NCBI GenBank assembly: GCA_017654935.2
Contig: CM065698.1
Coordinates: forward strand, 33,438,247 to 33,502,246
DNA from: Phymorhynchus buccinoides
Taxonomy: Eukaryota > Mollusca > Gastropoda > Neogastropoda > Raphitomidae
DNA length: 64,000 nucleotides
Direction of reading: 5' to 3'
The notes beneath the pieces are model-generated. The model did not search any database, had not been told where the DNA came from, and worked only from the letters and a program-made list of their open reading frames with translations. Made by a program: the position numbers and the translations under genes. Shown here in pieces: positions 22,143 through 34,419 of the stretch (positions are counted from its first letter, which is position 1; each line of letters begins with the position of its first letter).

Positions 22143-23700
22143 GTCCAGGCAAAATTCAGCTTGACCTTGTTTTGTGATATATATTAGGTTTTTATGTCGA
22201 TCTAACACGATTTGAGGGTGCTGAATCTAAATCCGTTGGAGGCCAAGTTGTAAATGCTGGGCATTTTGAGCTATGACGAAATATTCAAAATGGCCACTAT
22301 GGGACTCTAAAGAACTGTTAAAACATGCACTTACTGTAATTATGTTGTATCTAATGCTTTTATTTGTAAGAAAAATAGTATAGTTTGCTGAAATGATTCA
22401 AACAATGTTAAATATATTTCCTATTTTTCTACTTATTAGCCCCCAGCCACTCTGTGGAGAGGGCTATCACGATTTTGTGTCCTTTTATTTGCCTGGCAAT
22501 TATCTTAAGAACAATGTCGCAGGATCACTTCAAATTTGTGTGCTACTATTTTAATGAAGCTGATGTGCCCCTCAGTATACCTTATTGACCTTGACATTTG
22601 ACCTTGAGTATGTGATTTTAATGTATCAACTATACTTTTTCAACTTTTGCACTGCTGTGGTAAAATAAGCTATGTGGTGTTTTTTTCCTAAGCTAAAGTG
22701 TATAGAGACTATTGAATTCCTGATACTCATTTTATTAAACCTTCCTTCTTAAATGCTTGACCTTGAATTTGCATTGAATATTTTAACTTTTTGTTTTTAT
22801 TTGTTTTAAATCTTTGCAGTAATGGTCTCATAATTGGTGCATTAACCAATTTATAGGTGGGATGAAAGTGCCGACGTGCAATGAAATGTTGGTCATTTAC
22901 CCACCTATAAAATAAAATGTAATATCGACACTGATCGCCGTGTTGTTCTGCTTGGCGCCTAGCAACAAAGGTCAAGCGTTAAAATGAAGGCTAGAGATGT
23001 CATCGGTACTTAGGTTAGCATCTATATAACCATAGGCTCATGTACCAATTATGAGACAGTTACTGCAATGATTTAAAATATATTAAAGCAAAATGTTGAA
23101 ATATTCAATGCTAATTCAAGGTCAAGCATTTAAGATGAAAGGTTTAGGCATAAAACAGGCATCCTCCATAAACATTAGCTTAGAAACATTTTACGACAGC
23201 AGTGCAAAAGTTGAAAAAGTATAGTTGATACAATAAAATCACATACTCAAGGTCAAAGGCCAAGGTCAACAAGGCATACTTAGGGGCACATCAGCTTCAT
23301 TAAAATAGTAGCACACACATTCGAAGTGATCCTGTGACATGGCTCTTAAGATAATTACCAGGCAAATGAAAGGACACGAAATATCGTGATAGCCCTTTCC
23401 GCAGTGGCTGGGGGCTAATAAGTACTAAAATAGGATATAGTTCACATAGTTTGAATGATTTCAGCAAATTATTCTATTTTTCTTACCAAAAAAAGCATTA
23501 GATACAAAATAATTACGTTAAAGTTCTCTAGAGTCCCATGGCGGCCATTTTGAATATTACGTCATAACTCAAAATGCCCAACACTTACAACTTAGCCTCG
23601 GACGGATTTTGATTCAGCACCCTCAAATCATGTTAGATCAACATAGAAACCTAATATATATCACAAAACAAGGTAAACTTTATAATTTCGCCTGGACTAG
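22143..23700. mobile_element. Left-only fold-back element of about 1.55 kb with roughly 700-bp arms
   Basis: The arm 22143 to about 22840 is the inverse of about 22990-23700, with perhaps 80-85% identity. Paired phrases include CTTGTTTTGTGATATATATT with AATATATATCACAAAACAAG, TTGAGGGTGCTGAATC with GATTCAGCACCCTCAAA, and AGCCCCCAGCCACT near 22440 with its inverse near 23410. The right arm of the giant repeat lacks it (junctions near 48683 and 49015). No transposase frame is visible, so it is a long-TIR, non-autonomous or degraded DNA element. Confidence 0.75.
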
Positions 23701-24394
23701 AACAAGAAGAGAGGAACTTGAAGGTGTACAACTTGGCGTCATAATAATAATACGTATCCGCTGACAGCGTTACGTCATAAGCTAGGTCTGAAAGTGTCCC
23801 AACAAGTTCTATTATTAAAAACGGGCCACAAACAGGCAAAATAATTTGTCTTCAAATAGTTCAACATCAGTCACAGGTGCCGTATTGATTTCCCCTAATC
23901 TACGTCACGCCAAATGGATTATCGCACAAATCCCATTTTGGGTGAGATTCAATGGCAGCTGGCAAATCTGCCACAGGAGACCGATTTTTGCGAAATAAAA
24001 GCGTGTGCGCTCACTTTATCTTGAAGAATGTGACATAAAAGGTAGGTTACATAGATACAGTTTGTATACTGTGTCTATGTGTAGTAGGAAATAATGCTGA
24101 AACGTTTTCCAGAACGTTTTTAAGTCCGAATGGAGATGACTATGGTCCTTTAAAATAAAAAAATAAAACAAAATTGGTACAATAAAAAAATAAACCATTC
24201 AAAATGAATCACGGGAATAGATATTTTAACAACAAAACCATGCGACAATCACAGGACACAAAAAAAGAAGAAATTAATCAAGAGAATTGTTTAAGAATTG
24301 TTTAGGAAAAAAATGTAACAAGACAGAAAACAGATCGCAACTGAAAACTAGAGAAATTGTGACCGTTATGAATAGAGTATAACAATTACTTGAC

Positions 24395-24760
24395 TCCTAT
24401 GATTTCAACCCACCCAAAAACTTATAGAACTTCTTTTTCTGCATTCCCAGGCCATATGGCCATGATGGGTAAGGTATGTATGTGTCCGTTTTTCAGTTTT
24501 CACTGGTTTCCCTGCTGCGTACAGCCGACACATTCCAATTTCGGAGGAGCTCAAAGGAAAAACATTATTTGCAGGAATGGGTTTTTTTAAAGGCAGGAGA
24601 ATGGACCAATAAGTCAGAAATATAGTAGATGAGAGAAAGCAAAGGAAAAAGGCAGAGTCAAAGAGAGTGGCATATTAGGGGAAGTTTCAAGCACAGAACT
24701 TCCAGAAGGTGGGGGAACTATTTTTACGAGAAAACAACCCCCACGGTATCCCCACATAGC
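24395..24760 (-). repeat. Dispersed repeat R3, second left-arm copy
   Basis: Same family as 18502-18915. The mirror is at 48064-48420. Confidence 0.7.
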
Positions 24761-24799
24761 TTATAGAACAATTTTCAACACTTTATCAAAGTAATAATC

Positions 24800-24935
24800 A
24801 GATAATGCAAACACTGACTTAATGAACAGCTTACACACAACAAAAATCAAGTCAGTGAACAGCTTACACACAACAAAAATCAAACGATACGTGCAAACCA
24901 ATCAACGGGCAGGTTCATACTTCAACTTATGAACA
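24800..24935 (-). repeat. 89-bp VNTR, about 1.4 copies on this arm
   Basis: Carries GAACAGCTTACACACAACAA, then CAAACGATACGTGCAAACC and CATACTTCAACTTATGAAC. The right arm has about ten units (47093-48015). Confidence 0.85.
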
Positions 24936-24959
24936 TCGCCAAAGGCAAAGGTTAAAACA

Positions 24960-26050
24960 GAGAAAAAAAGAGAGAGAGAACCAACTTGCAGACAGATACC
25001 TGAACCAGATAGCGCCAACTTCCTCTGCTTTGCAGCATGGGTGCTTTCTAAATCAAGTCAGACGACAAGACAAAATGCTTTACTCGTCTTTATGGCTGTT
25101 TATATACAACACTTTAATTGTTTGTACATGAGGAAGAAGGGTATCTTTGTTCTTGCAAAATTTGTCTATTATAATTAGTCATGTAACTGGTATGTTGATG
25201 GCAGTATGATTTTTATTTGCAGTATTGTATCTAAAGTTGATTGAGAAGGTGAATGAATTTGACATATTCGACAAACAACTATGATGGTTAAAAAACAAGT
25301 TGTGATTTTCCAATAAATGATACAAACAATAATTCTTCTACTTATAACGCCAATGAACATACAAATAACTGTTCTAATACTATTGGCAGAGTGAGACCGA
25401 TTCTAAGGAATTTTTTTTTTCCTTTCCTGAACATATATACTTCTGTTACTGTGCAGAGAAAGGCAGAATTATGACCCACGCAATATCCAGCCAGCAACAC
25501 ACTGTTAACAACAATGGCACACACTACCCGAAAAAAGAAATTCACCTACGGACTTGGAGAAAATGGAACAAAGGAAGAGCAGAGAAGCAAAAAGGAGCGG
25601 AAGACACCACCCATGCAAGAACTGAGTTCTGAAATGTTTTGCCCCTAAAAGAGACTGAATCAAAGTAAAAACCAAAACCAAAGAAGACAGAAAAGGAAAC
25701 AAATCCCAGAAAAGGAATCACGCGGTTCATCATTATCAGCAACCTTCTGAAGCGTTCTTGAACATCTATTGCCTTAAACTGAGAGGAACCCGAATCAAAG
25801 CAAACGATAAAACCAAACAAGAGAGAAAAGGCTAGAAATCACAGCAGAAGAATCATGCAGATACGTTTGATCACCATTATCAACAACCACAAAAAGATGT
25901 CAGCGCTGACAAAAGCAAGGAAAAGAAATCACTACATTCAGAAACTCAAACTCCCGAGAGCGTTGACAAAGAAAATACCGCATTCAGGTCCCCGAGTACT
26001 GAGCGCACCGAACGAGAAAAGTACTACATTCAGACCCTAAAGCCACGCTT
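24960..26050. other. Intronic sequence between the 89-bp VNTR and candidate exon E
   Basis: Mirrors about 45975-47060. Several mirrored open frames (up to about 90-100 codons) exist in both arms but lack splice sites or family resemblance. They are treated as chance frames. Confidence 0.45.
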
Positions 26051-26073
26051 AGCTCCCCTCTTCCGTCTCTCAC

Positions 26074-26184
26074 CTCCTCCTCCGCTGTGTGCAATCTCTC
26101 CGTCACCAGTTTCTGCTGTTCGTCCTCCCCGGTTTTCACTCTCTGTCCATCCTCCTTCGCCACCCGCCTCAACAAGGGCTTTCT
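26074..26184 (-). CDS. ATP13A2/3: Candidate exon E of the ATPase (left copy)
   Basis: Mirror of 45839-45949: a 111-nt open block in phase 0 between AAG and GTGAGA on the minus strand, after a pyrimidine-rich tract. It encodes 37 charged residues (RKPLLRRV near the start, TAEEE at the end). One replacement separates the arms (Ala here, Val on the right, in RRVxKEDG). See the right-arm entry for reasons and doubts. Confidence 0.5.
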
Positions 26185-26234
26185 CTTCAGCAGCAGTGGA
26201 GGAATGGACAAGAGAGATAGAAACGGTACTCAGA

Positions 26235-29200
26235 CAGACAAACGCAAACAGTATTCAGGAAGATGGATGTAAACAGTATTCAGGAAGATAGATGTAAACA
26301 GTATTCAGGTAGATGATATAAACAGCCTTCAGGAAGATAGATGTAAACAGTATTCAGGAAGATAGATATAAACAGCCTTCATGAAGATAGATGTAAACAG
26401 TATTCAGGTAGATGTAAACAGCCTTCAGGAAGATAGATGTAAACAGCCTTCAGTAAGATGGATGTAAACAGTCTTCATGAAGATAGATGTAAACAGTATT
26501 CAGGTAGATGATATAAACAGCCTTCAGGAAGATAGATGTAAACAGCCTTCAGGAAGATGGATGTAAACAGTCTTCAGGAAGATGGATGCAAACAGTATTC
26601 AGGAAGATGGATGTAAACAGCCTTCAGGAAGATAGATGTAAACAGCCTTCAGGAAGATAGATGTAAACAGCCTTCAGGAAGATAGATGTAAACAGCCTTC
26701 AGGAAGATAGATGTAAACAGCCTTCAGGAAGATAGATGTAAACAGCCTTCAGGAAGATGGATGTAAACAGCCTTCAGGAAGATAGATGTAAACAGTATTC
26801 AGGAAGATAGATGTAAACAGCCTTCAGGAAGATAGATGTAAACAGTATTCAGGAAGATAGATGTAAACAGCCTTCAGGAAGATAGATGTAAACAGCCTTC
26901 AGGAAGATAGATGTAAACAGTATTCAGGAAGATAGATGTAAACAGCCTTCAGGAAGATGGATACAAACAGCCTTCAGGAAGATAGATGTAAACAGTCTGC
27001 AGGAAGATGGAGGTAAACAGTATTCAGGTAGATGGATATAAACAGCATTCAGGTAGATGATATAAACAGCCTTCAGGAAGATAGATGTAAACAGCCTTCA
27101 GGAAGATAGATGTAAACAGCCTTCAGGAAGATAGATGTAAACAGCCTTCAGGAAGATAGATGTAAACAGCCTTCAGGAAGATAGATGTAAACAGCCTTCA
27201 GGAAGATAGATGTAAACAGCCTTCAGGAAGATAGATGTAAACAGCCTTCAGGAAGATAGATACAAACAGCCTTCAGGAAGATAGATGCAAACAGCCTTCA
27301 GGAAGATAGATACAAACAGTATTCATGAAGATAGATGTAAACAGCCTTCAGGAAGATAGATGTAAACAGTCTTCAGGAAGATAGATGTAAACAGTCTTCA
27401 AGATAGATGTAAACAGCCTTCAGGAAGATAGATGTAAACAGCCTTCAGGAAGATGGATGTAAACAGCCTTCAGGAAGATGGATGTAAACAGCCTTCAGGA
27501 CGATGGATGTAAACAGCCATCAGGAAGATAGATGTAAACAGTATTCAGGAAGATAGATGTAAACAGCCTTCAGGAAGATAGATGTAAACAGTCTTCAGGA
27601 AGATAGATGTAAACAGCCTTCAGGAAGATAGATGTAAACAGTATTCAAGAAGATAGATGTAAACAGCCTTCAGGAAGATAGATGTAAACAGTATTCAGGA
27701 AGATAGATGTAAACAGCCTTCAGGAAGATAGATGTAAACAGTATTCAGGAAGATAGATGTAAACAGCCTTCAGGAAGATAGATGTAAACAGTATTCAGGA
27801 AGATAGATGTAAACAGCCTTCAGGAAGATAGATGTAAACTGTCTTCAGTAAGATGGATGTAAACAGCCTTCAGGAAGATAGATGTAAACAGTATTCAGTA
27901 AGATGGATGTAAACAGCCTTCAGGAAGATAGATGTAAACAGTATTCAGGTAGATGTAAACAGCCTTCAGGAAGATAGATGTAAACAGCCTTCAGGAAGAT
28001 AGATGTAAACAGCCTTCAGGAAGATAGATGTAAACAGTATTCAGGAAGATAGATGTAAACAGCCTTCAGGAAGATGGATGTAAACAGCCTTCAGGAAGAT
28101 AGATGTAAACAGCCTTCAGGAAGATAGATGTAAACAGCCTTCAGGAAGATAGATACAAAAGCCTTCAGGAAGATAGATGTAAACAGTATTCAGGAAGATA
28201 GATGTAAACAGTATTCAGGAAGATGGATGTAAACAGCCTTCAGGAAGATAGATGTAAACAGCCTTCAGGAAGATAGATGTAAACAGCCTTCAGGAAGATA
28301 GATGTAAACAGCCTTCAGGAAGATAGATGTAAACAGCCTTCAGGAAGATAGATGTAAACAGCCTTCAGGAAGATAGATGTAAACAGCCTTCAGGAAGATA
28401 GATGTAAACAGCCTTCAGGAAGATAGATGTAAACAGCCTTCAGGAAGATAGATGCAAACAGCCTTCAGGAAGATAGATGTAAACAGCCTTCAGGAAGATA
28501 GATGTAAACAGTATTCAGGAAGATAGATGTAAACAGCCTTCAGGAAGATAGATGTAAACAGTCTTCAGGAAGATAGATGTAAACAGTCTTCAGGAAGATA
28601 GATGTAAACAGTCTTCAGGAAGATAGATGTAAACAGCCTTCAGGAAGATAGATGCAAACAGCCTTCAGGAAGATAGATGTAAACAGCCTTCAGGAAGATA
28701 GATGCAAACAGTATTCAGGAAGATAGATGTAAACAGCCTTCAGGAAGATAGATGTAAACAGCCTTCAGGAAGATAGATGTAAACAGTCTTCAGGAAGATA
28801 GATGTAAACAGTATTCAGGAAGATAGATGTAAACAGTATTCAGGAAGATGGATGCAAACAGTATTCAGGAAGATAGATGTAAACAGCCTTCAGGAAGATA
28901 GATGTAAACAGTATTCAGGAAGATAGATGTAAACAGTATTCAGGAAGATAGATGTAAACAGTATTCAGGAAGATAGATGCAAACAGTATTCAGGAAGATA
29001 GATGTAAACAGTATTCAGGAAGATAGATGATATAAACAGTATTCAGGAAGATAGATGCAAACAGTATTCAGGAAGATAGATGTAAACAGTATTCAGGAAG
29101 ATGGATGCAAACAGCCTTCAGGAAGATAGATGTAAACAGCCTTCAGGAAGATAGATGCAAACAGTATTCAGGAAGATAGATGTAAACAGTATTCAGGAAG

Positions 29201-29735
29201 ATAGATGTAAACAGTATTCAGGAAGATAGATGCAAACAGTATTCAGGAAGATGGAGGTAAACAGCCTTCAGGAAGATAGATGTAAACAGCCTTCAGGAAG
29301 ATAGATGTAAACAGCCTTCAGGAAGATAGATGTAAACAGCCTTCAGGAAGACAGATGCAAACAGCCTTCAGGAAGATAGATGCAAACAGCCTTCAGGAAG
29401 ACAGATGCAAACAGTATTCAGGTAGATGATATAAACAGTATTCAGGTAGATGATATAAACAGTATTCAGGTAGATGATATAAACAGTATTCAGGTAGATG
29501 ATATAAACAGTATTCAGGTAGATGATATAAACAGCCTTCAGGAAGATGATATAAACAGCCTTCAGGAAGATAGATGCAAACAGCCTTCAGGAAGACAGAT
29601 GCAAACAGCCTTCAGGAAGACAGATGCAAACAGCCTTCAGGAAGACAGATGCAAACAGCCTTCAGGAAGACAGATGCAAACAGCCTTCAGGAAGACAGAT
29701 GCAAACAGACTTCAGGAAAAGATATGCAAAAAGTA
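26235..29735 (+). repeat. 25-bp minisatellite, about 138 copies
   Basis: Tandem units of the type AACAGCCTTCAGGAAGATAG plus ATGTA. The main variants are CCTTC or TATTC in the first half and ATAGATG or ATGGATG in the second. A 24-bp subtype with GGTAGATGATATA occurs near 29415-29535. The right arm has only about 57 units (44362-45785). Because 25 is not a multiple of 3, open frames here are short-lived and not genes. Confidence 0.95.
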
Positions 29736-29739
29736 TTGA

Positions 29740-30516
29740 AAATGGTGGGTGAAAATATAGATACAAACAGCAGAGTCAGTGAATGCCATTGTAGTGATCA
29801 TCAGCAAGTTTTCTCAAAAGTATCTTGGAAGTTGTCCATTCAACTTTTTCTTCTTCAAGTCAACCAGTCTTCTGTCAAACTGACACTCTCTTGCTCGCAC
29901 AAGGAAACAATGATACGACGGCCACGAAATGGAAACTTTGTCACAACAACTCATCGTTATCACTGGAAACAACATTATATGCTCTACGACTATCCTGTAC
30001 ATAATTCCCTTTCTAGCTACAACTTGTATTAACTCACTCTGGACTGGCCGAATTATTTCCCCTTGTTCTGTGGGGACTGGGCATTTGACTAGGTTCGTAA
30101 AATAATCACCAAAACCAAGTCATGAAGAGTTAGGCATCAATATTTTCAGAAAAGATTAACACCATGCACTAAATGATCGTAAAATATCAGATTCCTTACT
30201 TTCATCATTTGTCTCCTATTGACGAAAACAGCTAACACATAGAAAGAAGGAAAATTTCACATTCCGATCTTTGACCCCCCTCTACAACCAAAGCTGAATG
30301 TAAAGTCTGCAATGATTGGTTGATTTCAAGAGAGGCAAGGTCAAAGCAAACTGAAAATAGGTTATGACTTCGCACCAGAAAGCTGGCTACACGCCAGAAA
30401 TCAAAACCTCTTGAAAACTCTTATGAGCCAGATCCGGGCCATTCGTCCTAAACGGTTGCGCAAGCCATGAGCTGGATCCGGCTCATTCGCCCCGAGTGAG
30501 TTAAAGATCATGCAAA

Positions 30517-30549
<33 letters not shown>

Positions 30550-31040
30550 CCAAAATCGTATGCTGCCCCAATTGATATTTCACATGCCATGAAGTTTGCT
30601 ACTGCCCCTCTACAACATTTGAGTTTTTGTAAAACACACGCCTACGAAAAGTACAAACAAACAAAGAAAACAAAGATAAAGGGTTAAAGAGTATCATCAC
30701 ACAACTTGCAGAGGAATGAACAGAAATTGAAAAAAACACAACAACAACATAATAAAGAAGTGAAGAGGAAGAAAACCTTTAACCAAGTCAGAGCAACAAT
30801 ATTTCACTGTTCCAAAAACAATTCTTACTTAACCTAATATAAAACGTAGCTTTCCCAATTTTTCTTCGAATAACCAACAATTCAGAACTTAGGACAAGTG
30901 TGTGTGCTTAACAACTTGACACAAGCGCCAAGTAGCTATGAATAAATAGCTTTGGAGCCCAGAAAAAATGAAAAGTTGTGTGGAAAATAAAAAGACAGAT
31001 TGTAAGGAATTTTTGTGGAGTGACAACCATCTACCTTTTT
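29740..31040. other. Intronic sequence, no gene recognised
   Basis: Mirrors about 43520-44350. It includes an (AAC)n tract at about 30515-30550 (mirrored as (GTT)n near 44012-44039). No splice-bounded exon was seen. Length is not conserved: 30030-30500 has no clear partner on the right. Confidence 0.5.
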
Positions 31041-31064
31041 ACCCTGCATGTCCACAAGTTGGGG

Positions 31065-31735
31065 ATATCATCATCATCATCATCATCACAATCATCATCA
31101 TCATCCACACATCTTCCTTATTGTTGTAAGCAGTATCTTGATCATCCACATGTTGAGGGTTGTTATCATCCTCATCATCCTCATCATAACTACCATCATC
31201 ATCCAGCAATCTACCTCTATCTACAGTTGTCCAGGTCATCCACAAATTCAAGATCATAACTACCATCATCATCCAGTAATCTACCTCTATCTACAGTTGT
31301 CCAGGTCATCCACAAATTCAAGATCATCATCATAACTACCATCATCATCCAGTAATCTACCTCTATCTAGTTTTCCAGGTCACCCACAAGTTCAAGATCA
31401 TCATCATCACCATCATTCAGGCAATCATCTGCCTTGGTCACTGTCATTATCAGCAGTGTCTTGATCATCCACAAGTTGAGGGTTGTTATCAGTATCATCA
31501 TCATAACTACCATTATCATCCAGTAATCTACCTCTATCTACAGTTTTCTAGGTCACCCACAAGTTCAAGATCATCATCATCACCTCATCATCATTCAGGC
31601 ATCACCATCATCATTCAGGCATCATAAACATCATTCAGGCAAGCATCTGCCTTGGTCACTGGTGTTATCAGCAGTGTCTTGATCATGAATCTGCAAGTTT
31701 GGGGTCCTCTGCCGCCTGACCAAACTCCCAGTCTA
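31065..31735 (-). repeat. CAT-rich repeat array including degenerate copies of the end of exon A
   Basis: CATCATCAT tracts alternate with units containing CTACCTCTATCTACAGTTGT, CAGGTCATCCACAAATTCAA and similar. On minus the block 31658-31735 resembles the last 70-80 nt of exon A (GACTGGGAG, GGCAGAGGACCCC, then CAAGACACTG). Mirror 42881-43490. The Asp-rich frames are by-products. Confidence 0.75.
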
Positions 31736-31913
31736 TTCAGAGAGCAGGACAACAGAGGGTCTTCAGTGAAGAAGCCCCCCCTCAATCAAGCGTTTCGGCC
31801 CTGAAGTCCTTGCACTCATAACGGGGCGGCCGGGCCGCACCCTGGTCATGACTCTGGGTACCCTTCTCCCTGCCGCCACTATTTACGTGAGCAATATAGA
31901 TCATGGAAAATAG

Positions 31914-32321
31914 TACAGTGGAACCTCCCTTATAAGACACCCCCCCCCCCCTCCACCCCCGTTATAAGACTCCCTTCCATTTAAGACCTACTTCTCCAAG
32001 ACATTGCCCTTCTTTGTAAGCATTAAAATTACCTCTTTTTACAACCCCCTCCCATTTAAGACCATTTTGGATGATTTTTTAAAGTTCTTATTGGCCACTG
32101 CAACTAGGGTTATTAACACCCTTGACAGTGAGAGTTAATCCCTTATTGGTCAGTACTGAAAAGGGAATTCACTCTTGCAAAAGGCAGCCATTTAGTGGCC
32201 TCAAATAGGGTTATTGGCGAGAGTTATTCCCTTGTTTGGTCAGTACCCAAGCATCTACCAAGGGTATTCACTCTAGCAAAACATGGTTGTTGCAGTGACC
32301 AATAAGGGAGGTTCCACTGTA
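31914..32321. mobile_element. TA-flanked TIR element M5, long version of about 408 bp
   Basis: Ends TACAGTGGAACCTCCC and GGGAGGTTCCACTGTA. The interior has CTTATAAGAC and AGTACTGA motifs. The mirror is at 42294-42704. It interrupts a copy of the exon-A donor repeat. Confidence 0.8.
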
Positions 32322-32324
32322 ATG

Positions 32325-32600
32325 CAGAAACCATACCTTGCTCCACCCAGGTCATGCGCCCTTCTTTGTAAGCATTAAAATTACCTCTCTTATACAACCC
32401 CCTCCCATTTAAAAATAAGACTCTTGATGTAGCCATTTTTTATTACGTGAGCAATATTGACAACGGAAAATAACGCAGAAACAATACCTAGTTCCACCCA
32501 GGTCATGACTCTGTGATGTCGCCACTTTTTTACGTAAGCAATATTGACAATGGAAAATAATAACGCAGAAACAATACCTAGTCTTGAGTAGTCTGGATAG
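32325..32600 (-). repeat. Tandem copies of the exon-A donor region
   Basis: Three units containing, on minus, TAGGTATTGTTTCTGCGTTA or close variants, then TTGTCAATATTGCTCACGT. The genuine exon end and donor is at 32850. Mirrored at 42025-42296. Confidence 0.75.
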
Positions 32601-32849
32601 CAGAAATGAGTAGTTCTGGTGCAAAATGTGTAGTTTTATTCATTAAACCATCAAATAATGTTCACTGAAAATGAGTAGTAATCAAGAATTAAAGAGCATT
32701 ATTTTCAGGTTTGAAGAGTAGTAAAGGTCCAAATTGAGTAGAATACACCTCGAAAAGAGTAGAGTAAACAAGTATGTTTTAAAATGCTGTAGCCATTTTT
32801 TCAACGTGAGCAATACTCACAACGGAAAATAACAACGCAGAAACCATAC

Positions 32850-33037
32850 CTCGTGGTCGGCAGGGTCTTGGTCGTCCACAAGTTCGGGGTCCTCTGCGGC
32901 CTCAGCCAGCTCCCAGTCGATGGTGGCCAGGGGGTTTTCCTTGTCCGGGGCGTGCCCCTGGACGATCACCACCTTGTCCATGGGGCGCACCATGCCGCAG
33001 TTCCGGGCCACGCTCACCGCCGTCTGGATCATGTCCC
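32850..33037 (-). CDS. ATP13A2/3: ATPase exon A (P5B P-type ATPase), left copy
   Basis: A 188-nt exon, acceptor CACCAG, donor GTATGG. The protein is the same as right-arm exon A (41578-41765): GDMIQTAVSVARNCGMV after the TGD motif, then KVVIVQGHAPDKENPLATID and the acidic stretch EDPELVDDQDPADHE. No break is visible. It belongs to the minus-strand gene copy with exons D (36769-36889) and C (34244-34368). Confidence 0.93.
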
Positions 33038-33100
33038 CTGGTGTCCGATGGTGATGGGAGGGAGAGAATTAAGGCGGTGGGGAAAAAAACAACGAGGGAG

Positions 33101-33102
<2 letters not shown>

Positions 33103-33160
<58 letters not shown>

Positions 33161-33200
33161 AAGTGAGAGATAGTGTATGCGTGTGTGTAGCGCGTGTGTG
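33103..33200. repeat. (GA)n plus (GT)n microsatellite upstream of exon A
   Basis: GA from about 33103 to 33160, then GT-rich sequence. Mirrored at about 41408-41510. Confidence 0.9.
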
Positions 33201-33254
33201 TGTGTCACTGTGTGTCAGTTCAAATTTTGTGGATTATCTGTCTAAAGGGCTCCA

Positions 33255-33350
33255 GGACAATCCGCCCCCCCCTCCCCCTGACAATCCGCCCCAGGGACAA
33301 TTCACCCCCGTACAATTTGCCCCAGGGGACAATTCACCCTGGGTACAGAA
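33255..33350 (-). repeat. G-rich minisatellite, about 17-20-bp unit, about 5 copies
   Basis: Units like GGGACAATTCACCCC and GACAATCCGCCCC. The right arm (41215-41350) has more units (about 8). Confidence 0.7.
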
Positions 33351-33499
33351 TGCTCCTCCCATGTACACTACTACCGTGGTGTTCGCCCTTCACAAACAAG
33401 CATAGTTGGTCTGGGACCCTCATATTTTATAAGTATGGGGAACACCTTCACAAACAAGCATAGTTGGTCTGGAACCCTCACATTTTATGAGTATGGGAA

Positions 33500-33640
33500 A
33501 CACCGCTTTTTTCCCCCAGACTGAAACCCATGCGCCTTATAATGAGACTGCCATAACAAAATCTGAATATAGCGCAAATTTTGGGGGGTGCGCATTATAA
33601 CAGGGTGCCGTCTTATAGTCCACAAAACACGGTACTAGAT
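33500..33640. mobile_element. M6-family element, left arm
   Basis: ACTGAAACCCATGCGCCTTATAATGAGACTG through CTTATAGTCCACAAAACACGG. The mirror is at 40965-41105. The element contains the GCGCCTTATAATG motif that also builds the 78-bp array. Confidence 0.6.
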
Positions 33641-33979
33641 TTGCTCATATGCCCCTCACCCCCCAAAAAAGAAAGCTACCAGCATTAAATTTACATGGGT
33701 GCTCCTGAGAAATTTCAAAAATCCTGCAAGGCAGGGGTACGTCCAGGGGCCGCCCAGTTAACAACTTAACTTAAACGATCCTAAAAATGCAAAGTTCCTG
33801 GTAAAGGCATGTAAATATTTATCTGTATTCATTTCTTTTATATTCTACACATGCGAGAAACCGACAAAACGTTCAAAAATAGGAAATTCGTTGCTTCTCA
33901 AATTCTCATAATCCGGCGACGCCGGCTCTGGGCAATAAAAAAAATCCTACATTTCAGGACATCCTGAAAGCAGGAGCAC

Positions 33980-34172
33980 CCGTGCTAAAAGGCATCAAAT
34001 CAGGGCCTGTTATCTGAACACCCTATTTTGTTCATTTTGGGAGGTAAGGATAGGCCTACTGTTATACATGTCACAGAGGAATTTGCAATATTGCAGATAC
34101 TTTTTCTTCTCTACCCAGGTAAGTTTAATGGATTTTTTTGTGCTGAAAAATGGCTGGCGGCGAAGGGGTTCA
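33980..34172. mobile_element. M1 palindromic element, left arm
   Basis: AAAAGGCATCAAATCAGGGC through AATGGCTGGCGGCGAAGGGG. The mirror is at 40429-40625. Confidence 0.7.
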
Positions 34173-34243
34173 AGACAATACATTTTGATTGATTGATTGA
34201 TTGAGAAGGAAGAAGGGATGGAGGAGGGTGAGGGTCAGTGCAC

Positions 34244-34368
34244 CTGTGATCATAACGGTGCGGATGTTGGCCTTCTGCAAGGTGTGGATCACAGGGGTGG
34301 TCTGCGGCTTCAGCTGGTTCTGCATCACCAGCAGGCCCAGGAAACGCAGGTCGCTCTCCACCTTGTCT
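34244..34368 (-). CDS. ATP13A2/3: ATPase exon C (P5B P-type ATPase), left copy
   Basis: A 125-nt exon identical in protein to 40229-40353: [19 protein letters not shown], then [20 protein letters not shown] and ITG. The last codon is completed by exon A to give the P-type ATPase TGD motif. The first base completes Arg from exon D. Phases D (2), C (1), A are consistent. Confidence 0.95.
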
Positions 34369-34419
34369 CTGCAACATCGTCGCCATCGTTATCTTCATTA
34401 TCATCGCCATCTTCATTAC

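Noticed and set aside
26235..29735. CRISPR-like repeat array
   Set aside because: Units are directly contiguous with no unique spacers; this is a eukaryotic minisatellite.
29380..30032. Frames reading repeated NSIQVDDI and NSLQEDRCKQ peptides
   Set aside because: They come from locally 24-bp or phase-shifted units of the minisatellite. The main unit is 25 bp, so frames cannot be maintained. The mirrored frame on the right arm has a different length.
31039..31335. Asp-rich or His-rich frames in the CAT/GAT array
   Set aside because: Low-complexity by-products of trinucleotide repeats. Stops and indels differ between arms.
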